From: Bacillus sp. sid0103
Lineage (GTDB): Bacteria > Bacillota > Bacilli > Bacillales_B > DSM-18226
DNA: 64,000 nucleotides
NCBI RefSeq assembly: GCF_019219025.1
Contig: NZ_JAHUWN010000027.1
Location: forward strand, 20,393-84,392
Reading direction: 5' to 3'
Positions within the stretch are counted from its first letter, which is position 1. Every line of letters starts with the position of its first letter. Under the pieces are notes generated by a model, which did no database searches, was not told where the DNA came from, and saw only the letters and a list, made by a program, of their open reading frames with translations. The translations under genes were made by a program, and so were the position numbers. Shown one piece after another: positions 1 to 8,484 of this stretch.

Positions 1-1377
1 CAACCCGATTAGTTCAGAAATGTCGGAGGAGATGACCATTACCCCCTTTCCTTTCTGGGCAAGTTCATGAATGGCTAAATAAAGTTCACATCTTGAACCA
101 ATATCAATTCCTCGAGTAGGTTCATTTAATAAAAACAATTCACTATCGGCGACTAACCATTTTCCCAGAATAACTTTTTGTTGATTTCCTCCGCTCAAAT
201 ACTTAATTTGATCATGGATATGTTTTAATTTGATATCTAGTTCCATTACCTTTTCTAATGCAGTATCCCTCTCATCATTTAGTCTAATAAATTGCCATTT
301 ATTGAATTTATCTAAACTGGATATGGTAAGATTTTGCGATATATCCATATTCGTTAAAAGCCCTTCTTCGAGACGATTTTCGCTAACGTATCCAATACGC
401 TCTCCTACAGCCTCGTAGGGATGCTCTAATTCAATTTCTTTACCCCGCCAAAAAACATTGCCAGAATCTTTTGTCACCTGTCCTATGATAATTTTTGATA
501 ACTCCGTTCGGCCAGACCTTGATAAACCCGCTATTCCAAGTATTTCTCCTTCATATAATGAGAGGTTAATATTCTTTAATAACGGCAACCGGGACAAATT
601 CTCAACCCTTAACATCTCTTCACCGTTATGATCGAAAATAGGTGGGAAATAATGATGAATATCCTTTCCGATCATTTGTTTAACAATTTCACGTTTATTT
701 ACGGTTTTAATATCGTTCGTACTGATATGCCGGCCATCTCTTAAAATAGTCACCCGGTCACTGATTTTTATGACTTCATCCAATTGATGGGAAATAAAGA
801 TAATTCCTATTCCTTGCTTTTTAAATTCTTTGATTAGTTTGTACAATCGATTACGTTCTACTTCATTTAAGTTTGCCGTTGTTTCGTCCATTATTAAAAT
901 TTTTGACTGTTTACTAAGCGCTCTAGCAATGGAAACGATATTTCGTTCACCAGGATCAATCGAAGAAACAAGTGCATTGGGGTTCATTGGACATCCAAGG
1001 AGTTCTAATAAGCGCTTTGCTTCATTCTTCATCTTTAAAAAATTAGGAATAAATCCTAATAGTTTAGGGTAATTGCCTAAAAAGATATTTTCAGCAATGC
1101 TCATACTTCGAACTAACATTGGTTCTTGGTAAATAGTTGAAACCCCTAATTTTTGAGCTTCATTAGTAGAAGAAATTTTGACTTTTTCATCATCTATATA
1201 AATTTCTCCTTCATAAGGTGTATAAATGCCTGCAATAATCTTAATTAATGTGCTCTTACCAGCGCCATTTTCTCCGATAATCGCATGGACTTCGCCTGAT
1301 TTTAATTCAAAGTCTATTCCATCTAACACTTTCGTACCAAAAAAAGACTTATGAATATTTTTCAATTCTAGAAGCAT
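1..1377 (-). CDS. Ribose-type sugar ABC transporter ATP-binding protein, partial (C-terminus off the window)
   Basis: Two tandem ABC ATPase domains of the RbsA/MglA kind, energising sugar import at the inner face of the membrane. The start ATG is at 1377 and about 459 codons are visible; the last ~40 residues lie beyond base 1. The first domain has Walker A GENGAGKST, a weak signature (IDPGERNIV) and Walker B ILIMDETTA. The second has the signature LSGGNQQKV and ends LLNEPTRGID, so the usual Walker B Asp before Glu is Asn. It lies downstream of an AraC gene on the same strand, so a second importer probably continues off the left edge. The nearby orphan binding protein (2695-3861) is a plausible partner. 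Family assignment is firm; substrate is unknown. Confidence 0.93.
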   Translation of the reverse strand, partial: MLLELKNIHKSFFGTKVLDGIDFELKSGEVHAIIGENGAGKSTLIKIIAGIYTPYEGEIYIDDEKVKISSTNEAQKLGVSTIYQEPMLVRSMSIAENIFLGNYPKLLGFIPNFLKMKNEAKRLLELLGCPMNPNALVSSIDPGERNIVSIARALSKQSKILIMDETTANLNEVERNRLYKLIKEFKKQGIGIIFISHQLDEVIKISDRVTILRDGRHISTNDIKTVNKREIVKQMIGKDIHHYFPPIFDHNGEEMLRVENLSRLPLLKNINLSLYEGEILGIAGLSRSGRTELSKIIIGQVTKDSGNVFWRGKEIELEHPYEAVGERIGYVSENRLEEGLLTNMDISQNLTISSLDKFNKWQFIRLNDERDTALEKVMELDIKLKHIHDQIKYLSGGNQQKVILGKWLVADSELFLLNEPTRGIDIGSRCELYLAIHELAQKGKGVMVISSDISELIGL

Positions 1378-1532
1378 ATATCCACCTACCAAACAATACT
1401 TATTTATATCTAATAGTTTATATGATGTTATAAAAAAAATAATTAAAAATATTGCGGTAAAACTATATATTATTGCCTTATAAAACGGCATCATTTTTTA
1501 TAAACATAATAAACGAATTTAATCGAATACAT

Positions 1533-1574
1533 AAAGCTGTAATATTCCCTATGTTTTTGGAAAGATTACAGCTT
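1533..1574 (-). terminator. Terminator hairpin at the end of the AraC gene
   Basis: AAAGCTGTAAT pairs with ATTACAGCTTT around a loop that can extend the stem (TTCC/GGAA). It touches the AraC stop codon. The following ABC ATPase therefore probably has its own promoter in the AT-rich 1378-1530 gap. Confidence 0.6.
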
Positions 1575-2383
1575 TATGTACTAATTCTTCTATATTTCCC
1601 TGGTGGGTTTCCTGTCATTTTTTTAAATAGTAAATTAAAATAATTAGGGTTTTCATATCCTATGATAGCCGCAATCTCTCTTACGGAAAGATTTGAATGT
1701 TTAAGTAATCGTTTGGCTTCTTCTATACGGCAATAAATTAGATATTGGATAGGCGGCAAGCCCACTTCTTCTTTAAAAAGATGCGCTAAATGGTAGGGAC
1801 TTACATAAACTATGTTAGCTAAATCGTTTAACGTCAGCTCACGTCTAAAATTTTCTTCTATATATTTTTTTACTTCAAGGCAGACTGGAGAAACGGAATG
1901 ATGATTCGTATTTTTCAAAAGACGAGTAATTTTAATTATTATGGTTTGTAATATAGAGGTGATTACATCTTGATATCCAGAATGTTTCAAGTCATATTCA
2001 CGTAATAAAGCATGAAAGTAGTTATGAATCTCATTTTTTTCTTCTAGCAAATGAATAATAGGAAGTTCCGTAGAATTTGTTAACCAACCTTTATCTTTAC
2101 CATTGATATGCAGATTTGAAAAACATATAGAAATCGCTTTAAGAGGATCAGCGATACAAGATTTTCCTTCGATAGGACTGAAAGGATTAAAAATAATAAG
2201 ATCTCCATCTTGTCCGATATAAGGTTTTTGTTCAAAAATAAACTCTCCACTCCCCTGATGTATATATATAATCTCTGTATATTCTGTATCGCAATGTTGT
2301 TTAAACCAATTAGGACTATTTTCATTTATTTCTGTTATGGTAATAAATCGAGGAGAATTTAATATAATAGAGGATTTTCCCAC
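1574..2383 (-). CDS. AraC-family transcriptional regulator with cupin sensor domain
   Basis: A 269-residue one-component regulator. The N-terminal ~150 residues look like an AraC-type cupin (YIHQGSGEFIF, then a Pro/Asn-rich turn). The C-terminal ~100 residues hold the double helix-turn-helix with ELTLNDLANIVYVSPYHLAH and the second-helix signature GYENPNYFNLLFKK. The start is GTG with GGGGGAG seven bases upstream. It probably senses a sugar and activates neighbouring transport genes: the ABC ATPase follows downstream and a binding protein gene precedes it. Family is certain; ligand and targets are inferred from context. Confidence 0.93.
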   Translation of the reverse strand: MGKSSIILNSPRFITITEINENSPNWFKQHCDTEYTEIIYIHQGSGEFIFEQKPYIGQDGDLIIFNPFSPIEGKSCIADPLKAISICFSNLHINGKDKGWLTNSTELPIIHLLEEKNEIHNYFHALLREYDLKHSGYQDVITSILQTIIIKITRLLKNTNHHSVSPVCLEVKKYIEENFRRELTLNDLANIVYVSPYHLAHLFKEEVGLPPIQYLIYCRIEEAKRLLKHSNLSVREIAAIIGYENPNYFNLLFKKMTGNPPGKYRRIST

Positions 2384-2694
2384 GCTGTATCTCCCCCTAT
2401 AGTAACAAATGATTTAAGAATAATAATTGAGATTAATAAAAGGGGCCCCCTAGAAGTGCCTCTATGACCTGAGATACACTCCGAAAGCATTCATCTTTAC
2501 TTTAGGAGCTTTTATTAATAAAAGAGGCTCCCTAAATCCGAGCCTCTTTTCATTTCTTTCATCCGTAACCGTATTTTCAAGAATTACCGACTAGCTTGTT
2601 AGCTATTTCAAAGATTCCATAAACTCGATACTATATCCATCATTGAGTTAGAGTGAAACTTATATATCTTCAACGAATGGTTGCGATATTTTTG
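2384..2694. other. Intergenic stretch between binding protein and AraC genes
   Basis: No coding potential seen. It contains the terminator at 2521-2550 and, at 2440-2460, a GGGGCCCC run in a weaker repeat related to the same hairpin. The AraC promoter should lie in the AT-rich part next to 2400-2440. Confidence 0.5.
2521..2550 (-). terminator. Terminator for the 2695-3861 binding protein gene
   Basis: AAGAGGCTC and GAGCCTCTTTT form a strong stem with a 9-base loop. T-rich tracts occur on both sides, so it may work in both directions. It lies about 145 bases past the stop codon. Confidence 0.7.
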
Positions 2695-3861
2695 TTATTT
2701 TGCCGCACCTTGAATAGATTCAGGTGCCTCTTGATGGTAAACAAGTTTCCATGCATCTAATACATTTTCTTTAGATACATTTAACGCAGGGACAGCTACA
2801 TATGCTGGTGCTTCTTTACCAAGTAAGGCATAACCGGCTAAAATCGCTTCTGAAATTCCCTGGTCATATGGCAGCTGAGCACCGAGTCCCTTAATCATAC
2901 CGCCTGAGGCAATATCCAAAGCAACATTTGTCCCTAAATCAATCGTCGTAATGACAAAATCTTTCTTTCCTGCGGTACGCGCTGCCGCTAAAGCACCTTC
3001 AGCCGGAACGTCCCAAACGACAAACATTCCATCGAGATCACGATTTTTGGTCAGCATTCCTGATGCAACTTTCTCACCATCGTTAGGGCCAATGATACCA
3101 CCTCTTGCCACTATTTTTATTTTCGGATATTTTTCCTTAATTGTTTTTTCAAATGCTTCTGTGCGCTGTTTTGTGACGAAGTAATCTGCATCATGATAAA
3201 TCACACCGATTTTTCCTTTTCCACCAAGCTTTTCTGCCATAATGTCCGCTGCTTGAACACCATTGCCATAGTTGTCAGCAGACACAACACTTACATAATC
3301 CTTGCCTGCTTCCAATCCGTTGGGTTTATTATCCATAAATACTACCTTCACCCCCGCATCTGTCGCTTTCTTAAAAGCAGATGCAGTTGAAACAGGGTCA
3401 ACCGGGATCCCTACGATAATATCCGGCATTTTCGCTAAAACAGTTTCGATATCAGATACTTGTTTTTCAGCCTTAAATTGGGCATCCGTAACGGCTACCA
3501 CTTCAATTCCCATTCTTTTAAAGGTTGCTTTTAGGCCATCGATTTGTGCTGTGGCCCAGTCGTTTCCAGCATAGTGCATAACTAGAGCCGCTTTGTATTT
3601 TCCTTCTTTGATCTTTTGCACTTCTTCTTCTGTGAGCTGTAATGTTTTTGCTGAAACAGCCGCTTCTCCACTAGGACCTTTACTTAATATTTCTTGTTCA
3701 GGGATATCCTGATTTATGGTTATCGGACCTGAAACTGCGGTTGTTTCTTCTGTTTTTGTACCCTCTTTTTCTTTACTTCCGCTGCTTCCCTTGCTGCAGC
3801 CGACAAGTGCGATACTAGCCATTAATAGAATCATAGTAAGAATGGATAAAAACTTTTTCAT
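2695..3861 (-). CDS. Sugar ABC transporter substrate-binding lipoprotein (Peripla_BP_4 type), copy 1
   Basis: A 388-residue lipoprotein that captures a sugar-like ligand outside the membrane. It has a lipobox signal (LVGC, Cys22), a Ser/Lys/Glu-rich linker, then a ribose-binding-protein fold (MHYAGNDWA, IVGIPVDPVS, MDNKPNGLE, SADNYGNG, VWDVPAEGA). It is monocistronic by position, with its own operator upstream and terminator downstream. It is closely related to the binding protein at 11008-12177 and to the C-terminal half of the kinase at 14420-16993, sharing many identical blocks such as AVSAKTLQL and KGLGAQLPY. Substrate is unknown. The partner may be the second ATPase at the left edge or the complete transporter at 8-12 kb. 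Confidence 0.95.
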   Translation of the reverse strand: MKKFLSILTMILLMASIALVGCSKGSSGSKEKEGTKTEETTAVSGPITINQDIPEQEILSKGPSGEAAVSAKTLQLTEEEVQKIKEGKYKAALVMHYAGNDWATAQIDGLKATFKRMGIEVVAVTDAQFKAEKQVSDIETVLAKMPDIIVGIPVDPVSTASAFKKATDAGVKVVFMDNKPNGLEAGKDYVSVVSADNYGNGVQAADIMAEKLGGKGKIGVIYHDADYFVTKQRTEAFEKTIKEKYPKIKIVARGGIIGPNDGEKVASGMLTKNRDLDGMFVVWDVPAEGALAAARTAGKKDFVITTIDLGTNVALDIASGGMIKGLGAQLPYDQGISEAILAGYALLGKEAPAYVAVPALNVSKENVLDAWKLVYHQEAPESIQGAAK

Positions 3862-3913
3862 TTTTTTGCCTCCTTATTTTTCTTGATTTTTAGTAGAAAC
3901 GTAGCACTAAAGA

Positions 3914-3927
3914 TATAATCGATTACA
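3914..3927. promoter_or_regulatory. LacI-type operator (or cre) upstream of binding protein copy 1
   Basis: TATAATCGATTACA, one base different from the perfect palindrome TGTAATCGATTACA at 13289. It lies 53-66 bases upstream of the ATG and overlaps a plausible -10 region. LacI-family operator symmetry with central CG is visible; which protein binds is inferred. Confidence 0.6.
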
Positions 3928-4024
3928 TTTAATATTCTTTTTATACTATGTAATTTTTGCATTAATATGGAAATCAAATTACTAGTATATAAATGTACTT
4001 ACAATGTAAAAATTTCTAGAACAA

Positions 4025-4067
4025 GAGAGCCAACCTTGTAGAATATTAGCTATCAAGGTTAGCTCTC
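4025..4067 (-). terminator. Terminator of the catabolic operon
   Basis: GAGAGCCAACCTTG pairs with CAAGGTTAGCTCTC (one wobble) around a loop of about 15 bases, directly after the last catabolic gene (stop at 4103). Confidence 0.75.
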
Positions 4068-4102
4068 GTTTTAATTTCATCTTAAAAATATGAGGTTAAT
4101 GC

Positions 4103-4948
4103 TTACTCCCAGCCAATTTCTTTTAATTTTTCTTTCAAATAAGCAATCGATGTTTTCGCATACCAATCTGGTTCGGACTGTCTGGCATGGAATCCGACTT
4201 CCATTGCTAGATATCCTTCGTAATTAATATCTTTTAATGCTCTTAATACAGCATCATAATCACATTTTCCTTGTCCAGGAGGGAGGCGGTCGCTGTCAGC
4301 GATATGAACATGATGAAGCTTGTCCTTCATGCGGTAAACATAGTCACTGGCTACTTCATTTCGATATAATGCATGGAACGTGTCAAACATGACCTTGACA
4401 TTATCCATACCTGACTGCTCTGCTAAAAGCAAGGCATCATCAGCTGTTTCAATTAGGTTGCTGTCTGCAGGAGTTGGTTCAACCACAAGTGTCACACCAA
4501 GATCCTTTGCATATTTGGCTACTTCAATTAAGCCTTCCAAGCTGTAGTTCCATGCTTCTTGCTGCGAAGTTCCAAACACAACCCAGCCGGCAATCCACAT
4601 GACCGTCGGGCATTCCCATTCATGCGCTAAACGAACAACTTCCTTATAGTGATTGATGGTAAATTCTCTTTCTTCCTTTAAAGGAGAGCTTGGGTTCATC
4701 CCTGGACCGCCGCCTGGTGCTGGTAGCATGGATGAAACCTTTAAGTTCTTTTCTTTTAATAATTTTTTGATTTCTTGTCTTCTTTCAGGTGATAGATAGT
4801 CTGGCCAGGCATGTGGAGCAGCACAGCCAATTTCAATCGCATCGTAACCAAAAGAAGAAAGACGATTGATAACTTCCTCTAATGGATAAGAAGAAAGCCA
4901 GTTTGGAAAACTACTATACACCCATGTATTGAATGAAATACCTTTCAT
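4103..4948 (-). CDS. Sugar phosphate isomerase/epimerase-like TIM-barrel protein (AP endonuclease 2 family)
   Basis: A 281-residue protein of the xylose isomerase-like TIM-barrel superfamily, which includes IolE, IolI and keto-sugar epimerases. Metal-site segments are seen in order: LVVEPTPA (Glu), MFDTFHALY (Asp/His), HHVHIADSDR (His) and LAMEVGF (Glu). It is the last gene of the run 8282 to 4103 and is followed by a terminator. A GC-rich repeat separates it from the upstream dehydrogenase. Isomerisation, epimerisation or dehydration of a keto-sugar or inosose made by the oxidoreductases nearby is a reasonable inference. The exact reaction cannot be read. Confidence 0.88.
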   Translation of the reverse strand: MKGISFNTWVYSSFPNWLSSYPLEEVINRLSSFGYDAIEIGCAAPHAWPDYLSPERRQEIKKLLKEKNLKVSSMLPAPGGGPGMNPSSPLKEEREFTINHYKEVVRLAHEWECPTVMWIAGWVVFGTSQQEAWNYSLEGLIEVAKYAKDLGVTLVVEPTPADSNLIETADDALLLAEQSGMDNVKVMFDTFHALYRNEVASDYVYRMKDKLHHVHIADSDRLPPGQGKCDYDAVLRALKDINYEGYLAMEVGFHARQSEPDWYAKTSIAYLKEKLKEIGWE

Positions 4949-4986
4949 TTTGAACAGCTCCTTTTAATGTTTTTTACTTAGATAAC

Positions 4987-5062
4987 TGTCTAGCTACAGC
5001 GCCCCGCGGCTATTGGACTTCACTTATCTCCCTACGCCGCTAAACGGGGCGCTTCCGCTTTT
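4987..5062. repeat. GC-rich intergenic palindromic repeat
   Basis: A 76-base GC-rich block in an AT-rich gap. GCGCCCCG (4999-5006) pairs with CGGGGCGC (5045-5052), flanked by TGTCTAGCTACA and ending CCGCTTTT. From general experience it resembles a dispersed repeat common between Bacillus genes. It sits inside the catabolic gene run and may reduce expression of the last gene. Confidence 0.6.
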
Positions 5063-5063
5063 C

Positions 5064-6098
5064 CTATTCCCAAACGAAAACAGCTTTTTCAGTTTTTCTT
5101 TCATCAAACAAACGGAACGCTGTTTCAGCTTCTTCTAGTTTAAATTGGTGTGTCACTAATTTTTCAACAGGCAGATTTTTTCTCACAATGAATTCTGTAA
5201 TTTCGTCGAACTCTTGAATTGGGAAGTACCATGAACCCATTACTGAAATTTGTTTACGAATTAACTGCTGACTTGGTTTGATTGTTGTTTCTTTGCTTTC
5301 GCCAATAAATGCTACGCGACCATGCGCTCTTACACAATCTAGTGCATCATTTTCAGCATAAGGGCTTCCAGAACAATCAATCGCTGCGTCTGCGCCAGCC
5401 CCGTTTGTAATGCGGGCAATTTCTTCTTGCACATTCATTGCGCTTCCGTTAATCGTGTAATCTGCACCTAATTCCTTCGCAAGCTTTAAACGCTCATCCA
5501 GCATGTCAACCGCAATAACCGTAGCGCCTAAGCCTTTGGCGATCATAACACCAGCTCCGCCCATAGGACCCATTCCAAAGATTACAAGGTAGTCTCTACC
5601 AGAAATTCCTAATCTCTTTTGAGCATGATAAAGAGTTCCCACTGCGTCTGTAGAAACGGCAGCAGTTACGAAGCTCATGCTATCTGGAAGTCTCATGCAG
5701 TTTTCAGCCGGAACTACCATATACTCAGCGTCGCCGCCATGAGAATCAAAACCAATGCACTTAAATTCTTTACAGAACATTTTGTAGCCGCTCTTACAAT
5801 GAGCACATTCACCACAGCCTAATGCTAAGTAAACGGCAACACGGTCGCCCGACTTGAAATTAGATACACCATTACCTATTTCCGTAATAACTCCAGCAGG
5901 CTCATGTCCAGGAACCGTGCATCCACATTTTGTTCCTTCAAAAACAGATGTTCCATAGTACAAGCTCATATCACTTCGGCAAATTGCTGAAGCTTTTAAT
6001 TGAATTAATACTTCTCCTTGACCTGGTGTTGGGATTTCAACCTGACGAATTTCTACCTTTTTGTCTCCTGGAAAAAATACAGCTTGCATTGTTGTCAT
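5064..6098 (-). CDS. Zinc-dependent medium-chain alcohol/polyol dehydrogenase
   Basis: A 344-residue NAD(P)-dependent dehydrogenase. Catalytic zinc ligands are seen in AICRSDMS (Cys) and PGHEPAG (His-Glu). The structural zinc loop CGECAHCKSGYKMFC has four cysteines. The Rossmann motif GMGPMGGAG follows. The start ATG at 6098 has GGAGG seven bases upstream; an internal ATG nine bases later is less well placed. It is grouped with a Gfo/Idh/MocA dehydrogenase and two TIM-barrel isomerases, suggesting a pathway that oxidises a polyol or sugar at more than one carbon. Substrate is unknown. Confidence 0.93.
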   Translation of the reverse strand: MTTMQAVFFPGDKKVEIRQVEIPTPGQGEVLIQLKASAICRSDMSLYYGTSVFEGTKCGCTVPGHEPAGVITEIGNGVSNFKSGDRVAVYLALGCGECAHCKSGYKMFCKEFKCIGFDSHGGDAEYMVVPAENCMRLPDSMSFVTAAVSTDAVGTLYHAQKRLGISGRDYLVIFGMGPMGGAGVMIAKGLGATVIAVDMLDERLKLAKELGADYTINGSAMNVQEEIARITNGAGADAAIDCSGSPYAENDALDCVRAHGRVAFIGESKETTIKPSQQLIRKQISVMGSWYFPIQEFDEITEFIVRKNLPVEKLVTHQFKLEEAETAFRLFDERKTEKAVFVWE

Positions 6099-6135
6099 CG
6101 TACTGCCTCCAATAAGTTAGTTTGAATCACAAAAA

Positions 6136-7107
6136 TTAAGCCCACCACATATCAGTTACTTGTTCCTTAAATATGGCGCCTTTTAATAGAGATATCGCTT
6201 TCTTTAATCCCTCGTCCGTTGAAGCCAGCATGTCTTCATGTTCAATGGAAATGACATAATCATAACCAACCGCTCTTAAGGCACTCACAATGTCTTTCCA
6301 CATTTTTTCATCCGAGCCATATCCTACAGATCTAAATGTCCATGAACGGTCTAAAATTTCGCTGTAATGCTTTGTATCTAAAACACCATTCACACTAATA
6401 TTGGTTTGATCTAAATAAGTGTCTTTCGCATGAAAATGGAAAATCGCTTTTTCACGGCCAAGGTTCTTAATCGCCTCGACCGGGTTAATTCCTTGCCAGA
6501 TTAGGTGGCTTGGATCAAAGTTGGCGCCAATATTTTCTCCGGCATGCTCCCTTAACTTCAGTAATGTTTCTGGATTATAGACCACAAAGCCGGGATGCAT
6601 TTCAAAAGCAATTTGATTAATGCCGTGCTGTTTTGCGAATTTCGCTTCCTCTTTCCAATAAGGAATCACGACTTCGTTCCATTGCCAGTTCAACACGTCT
6701 AAATATTCCGGCGGCCATGAACATGTAACCCAATTTGGATTCTTGCTGCTTAGATGATCACCCGGACAGCCGGAAAAACCATTGATAACAGGAACTTCTA
6801 AATGTTCTGCCAGTAAAACGGTTTTTCGCCAAACGTCATGTGACTCTTTGGCTATTGTTACATTCGGATGCAGCGGATTCCCGTGGCAGCTTAAACCACT
6901 GATGGTTATTCCCCTTTTTTCAAGCGCTCGCAGGAATGCTCTGGTTTTTTCAGGTGAGGCAAGCAATTCATCCGGATTACAGTGATGGTTGCCGGGATAA
7001 TTTCCTGTCCCCAATTCAACGGCCTCAACACCCATGCCTGCCAGTTTATCCAGCATTTCTTCAAATGGCAGATTCTGATACAGCGGGGTAAATACACCTA
7101 ATTTCAC
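6136..7107 (-). CDS. Sugar phosphate isomerase/epimerase-like TIM-barrel protein, second copy
   Basis: A 323-residue xylose isomerase-like TIM barrel, only distantly related to the 4103-4948 protein. Likely metal-binding segments are AFEMHPGF (Glu), NFDPSHLIW (Asp, His), FHFHAKDT (His) and ISIEHEDM (Glu). Its ATG overlaps the stop of the upstream Gfo/Idh/MocA gene by four bases, so the two are translationally coupled. That coupling is typical of pathways in which the dehydrogenase makes a keto-sugar that the isomerase then rearranges (inositol-type catabolism). The assignment to one pathway is inference. Confidence 0.9.
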   Translation of the reverse strand: MKLGVFTPLYQNLPFEEMLDKLAGMGVEAVELGTGNYPGNHHCNPDELLASPEKTRAFLRALEKRGITISGLSCHGNPLHPNVTIAKESHDVWRKTVLLAEHLEVPVINGFSGCPGDHLSSKNPNWVTCSWPPEYLDVLNWQWNEVVIPYWKEEAKFAKQHGINQIAFEMHPGFVVYNPETLLKLREHAGENIGANFDPSHLIWQGINPVEAIKNLGREKAIFHFHAKDTYLDQTNISVNGVLDTKHYSEILDRSWTFRSVGYGSDEKMWKDIVSALRAVGYDYVISIEHEDMLASTDEGLKKAISLLKGAIFKEQVTDMWWA

Positions 7108-8282
7108 GCAAGTACCTCCTTGCTAGCCTGAACCTTCACCCATTTCTGCTGCTGGTTACTTTCTAAGATTGCGTCTGTGATACACATCGAAAGGTGTCCA
7201 TCTGCAAATGTCGCAAAATTTGGCTTGTCTGTTTTCAGGCTTTTGCCGTCACGAACAAACGAGTAGAAATTCAACATCATATTTTTCAAAGCATCCGGCC
7301 AGCCCTCATAATGCCCTCCTGGATGATGGATAGCAGACTTTGCCTCTGGTGAAAACAACGCCGGATCAGCTAATAGAACTTCATTTGCTTTATCCCGGTG
7401 CCCAATCCATAGCTTCTCAGGCTCTTCCTGATTCCAAAATACTGAAGCTTGACTTCCATTAATCTCAAAGCTTAATCTATTTTTCCGTCCAGCACTTACT
7501 TGAGATACCGTAAAGACTCCTCGTGCTCCATCTTCAAACCGGACAAGAACGGATGCATAGTCTTCTGTATTAATTGGTACATCTTCATATTGCATATGTT
7601 CCGCCGTCTGTGCCCCAAAAGTAGCTACGTTTCCTGTCGGTTTCTTTCTTAATGGAACAACAGTTGCTAAATCGGCAAAAACTTCGACAATCCTTTTGCC
7701 TGTTACAAATTGGACGGTATCACACCAATGGGAACCAATGTCCGCTACTGCGCGTGACTTTCCGCCTACTTCCGGCGCCAAACGCCAGTTGTAGTCTGTT
7801 TCATATAATAACCAGTCCTGCAAGTAGCTTCCGTGAACCAAGTTCACTTTCCCAAGATCACCTTCAGTGATTTTCGCTTTTAAGTTTTGTACACTCGCAT
7901 GCTGTCTGTAATTAAAGTTCACCGCATGGATGACGCCTTGTTTTTCTGCTAACTCCAACAATTCTGCTGATTCATCACTGTTCATAGCCAGTGGTTTCTC
8001 TGAGACAACATGCTTTCCAGCTAAAATAATCTCTTTATTAATGGCAAAATGAAGATGATTTGGTGTGCAATTGTGCACGACCTGGATTTCGCTGTCTCTC
8101 AGCATTTCTCGGTAATCACCAAAGGCCTTCGGAATTCCAAGCTCAGCTGCCTGTTTTTCAGCCATTTCTTGACTGGTTTCCGCCAAACCGCATACTTCTA
8201 CAAAACCAAGCCTTCTGATGGCTTCAATGTGAGTTGGCCCGATAAAACCAGTACCAATGATACCAACTTTAATCTTCTCCAC
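7104..8282 (-). CDS. Gfo/Idh/MocA-family NAD(P)-dependent oxidoreductase
   Basis: A 392-residue dehydrogenase of the glucose-fructose oxidoreductase/inositol dehydrogenase family. The N-terminal Rossmann motif is GIIGTGFIGPTH. The conserved SEKPLAMN (EKP, hydride-transfer region) and the catalytic segment DIGSHWCD are present, followed by the alpha/beta C-terminal domain. It is likely to oxidise a cyclitol, sugar or glycoside hydroxyl. It is the first enzyme gene after the transporter genes and overlaps the next gene by ATGA. A roughly 200-base gap with a hairpin separates it from the permease. Confidence 0.94.
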   Translation of the reverse strand: MEKIKVGIIGTGFIGPTHIEAIRRLGFVEVCGLAETSQEMAEKQAAELGIPKAFGDYREMLRDSEIQVVHNCTPNHLHFAINKEIILAGKHVVSEKPLAMNSDESAELLELAEKQGVIHAVNFNYRQHASVQNLKAKITEGDLGKVNLVHGSYLQDWLLYETDYNWRLAPEVGGKSRAVADIGSHWCDTVQFVTGKRIVEVFADLATVVPLRKKPTGNVATFGAQTAEHMQYEDVPINTEDYASVLVRFEDGARGVFTVSQVSAGRKNRLSFEINGSQASVFWNQEEPEKLWIGHRDKANEVLLADPALFSPEAKSAIHHPGGHYEGWPDALKNMMLNFYSFVRDGKSLKTDKPNFATFADGHLSMCITDAILESNQQQKWVKVQASKEVLA

Positions 8283-8438
8283 CTTTCTTCCTCCTGTTCA
8301 AAGTTAATCTTGTTGTTCAAGGGTGAACTTTTAATTCCGCGCTTTTTGAAGAGATTTTGAAGCCTGTTTAGGCAATAATCCCGCCAATTTCTGGTGCAAT
8401 TCCGTATGTTTTATCATTAATTCCGTCTATTTGTGGAG

Positions 8439-8474
8439 GAATTCGGCGGAACTTAATATTATTCCGCGGAATTC
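8439..8474. repeat. Inverted repeat in the permease-dehydrogenase gap
   Basis: GAATTCGGCGGAA and TTCCGCGGAATTC form a 13-base stem with one mismatch and a 10-base loop. The rest of 8283-8484 carries further AATTCCG motifs (8333, 8398, 8419). No T-run follows on the minus strand, so it looks more like an mRNA-stabilising or processing palindrome than a terminator. Confidence 0.55.
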
Positions 8475-8484
8475 TCTATTAAAA

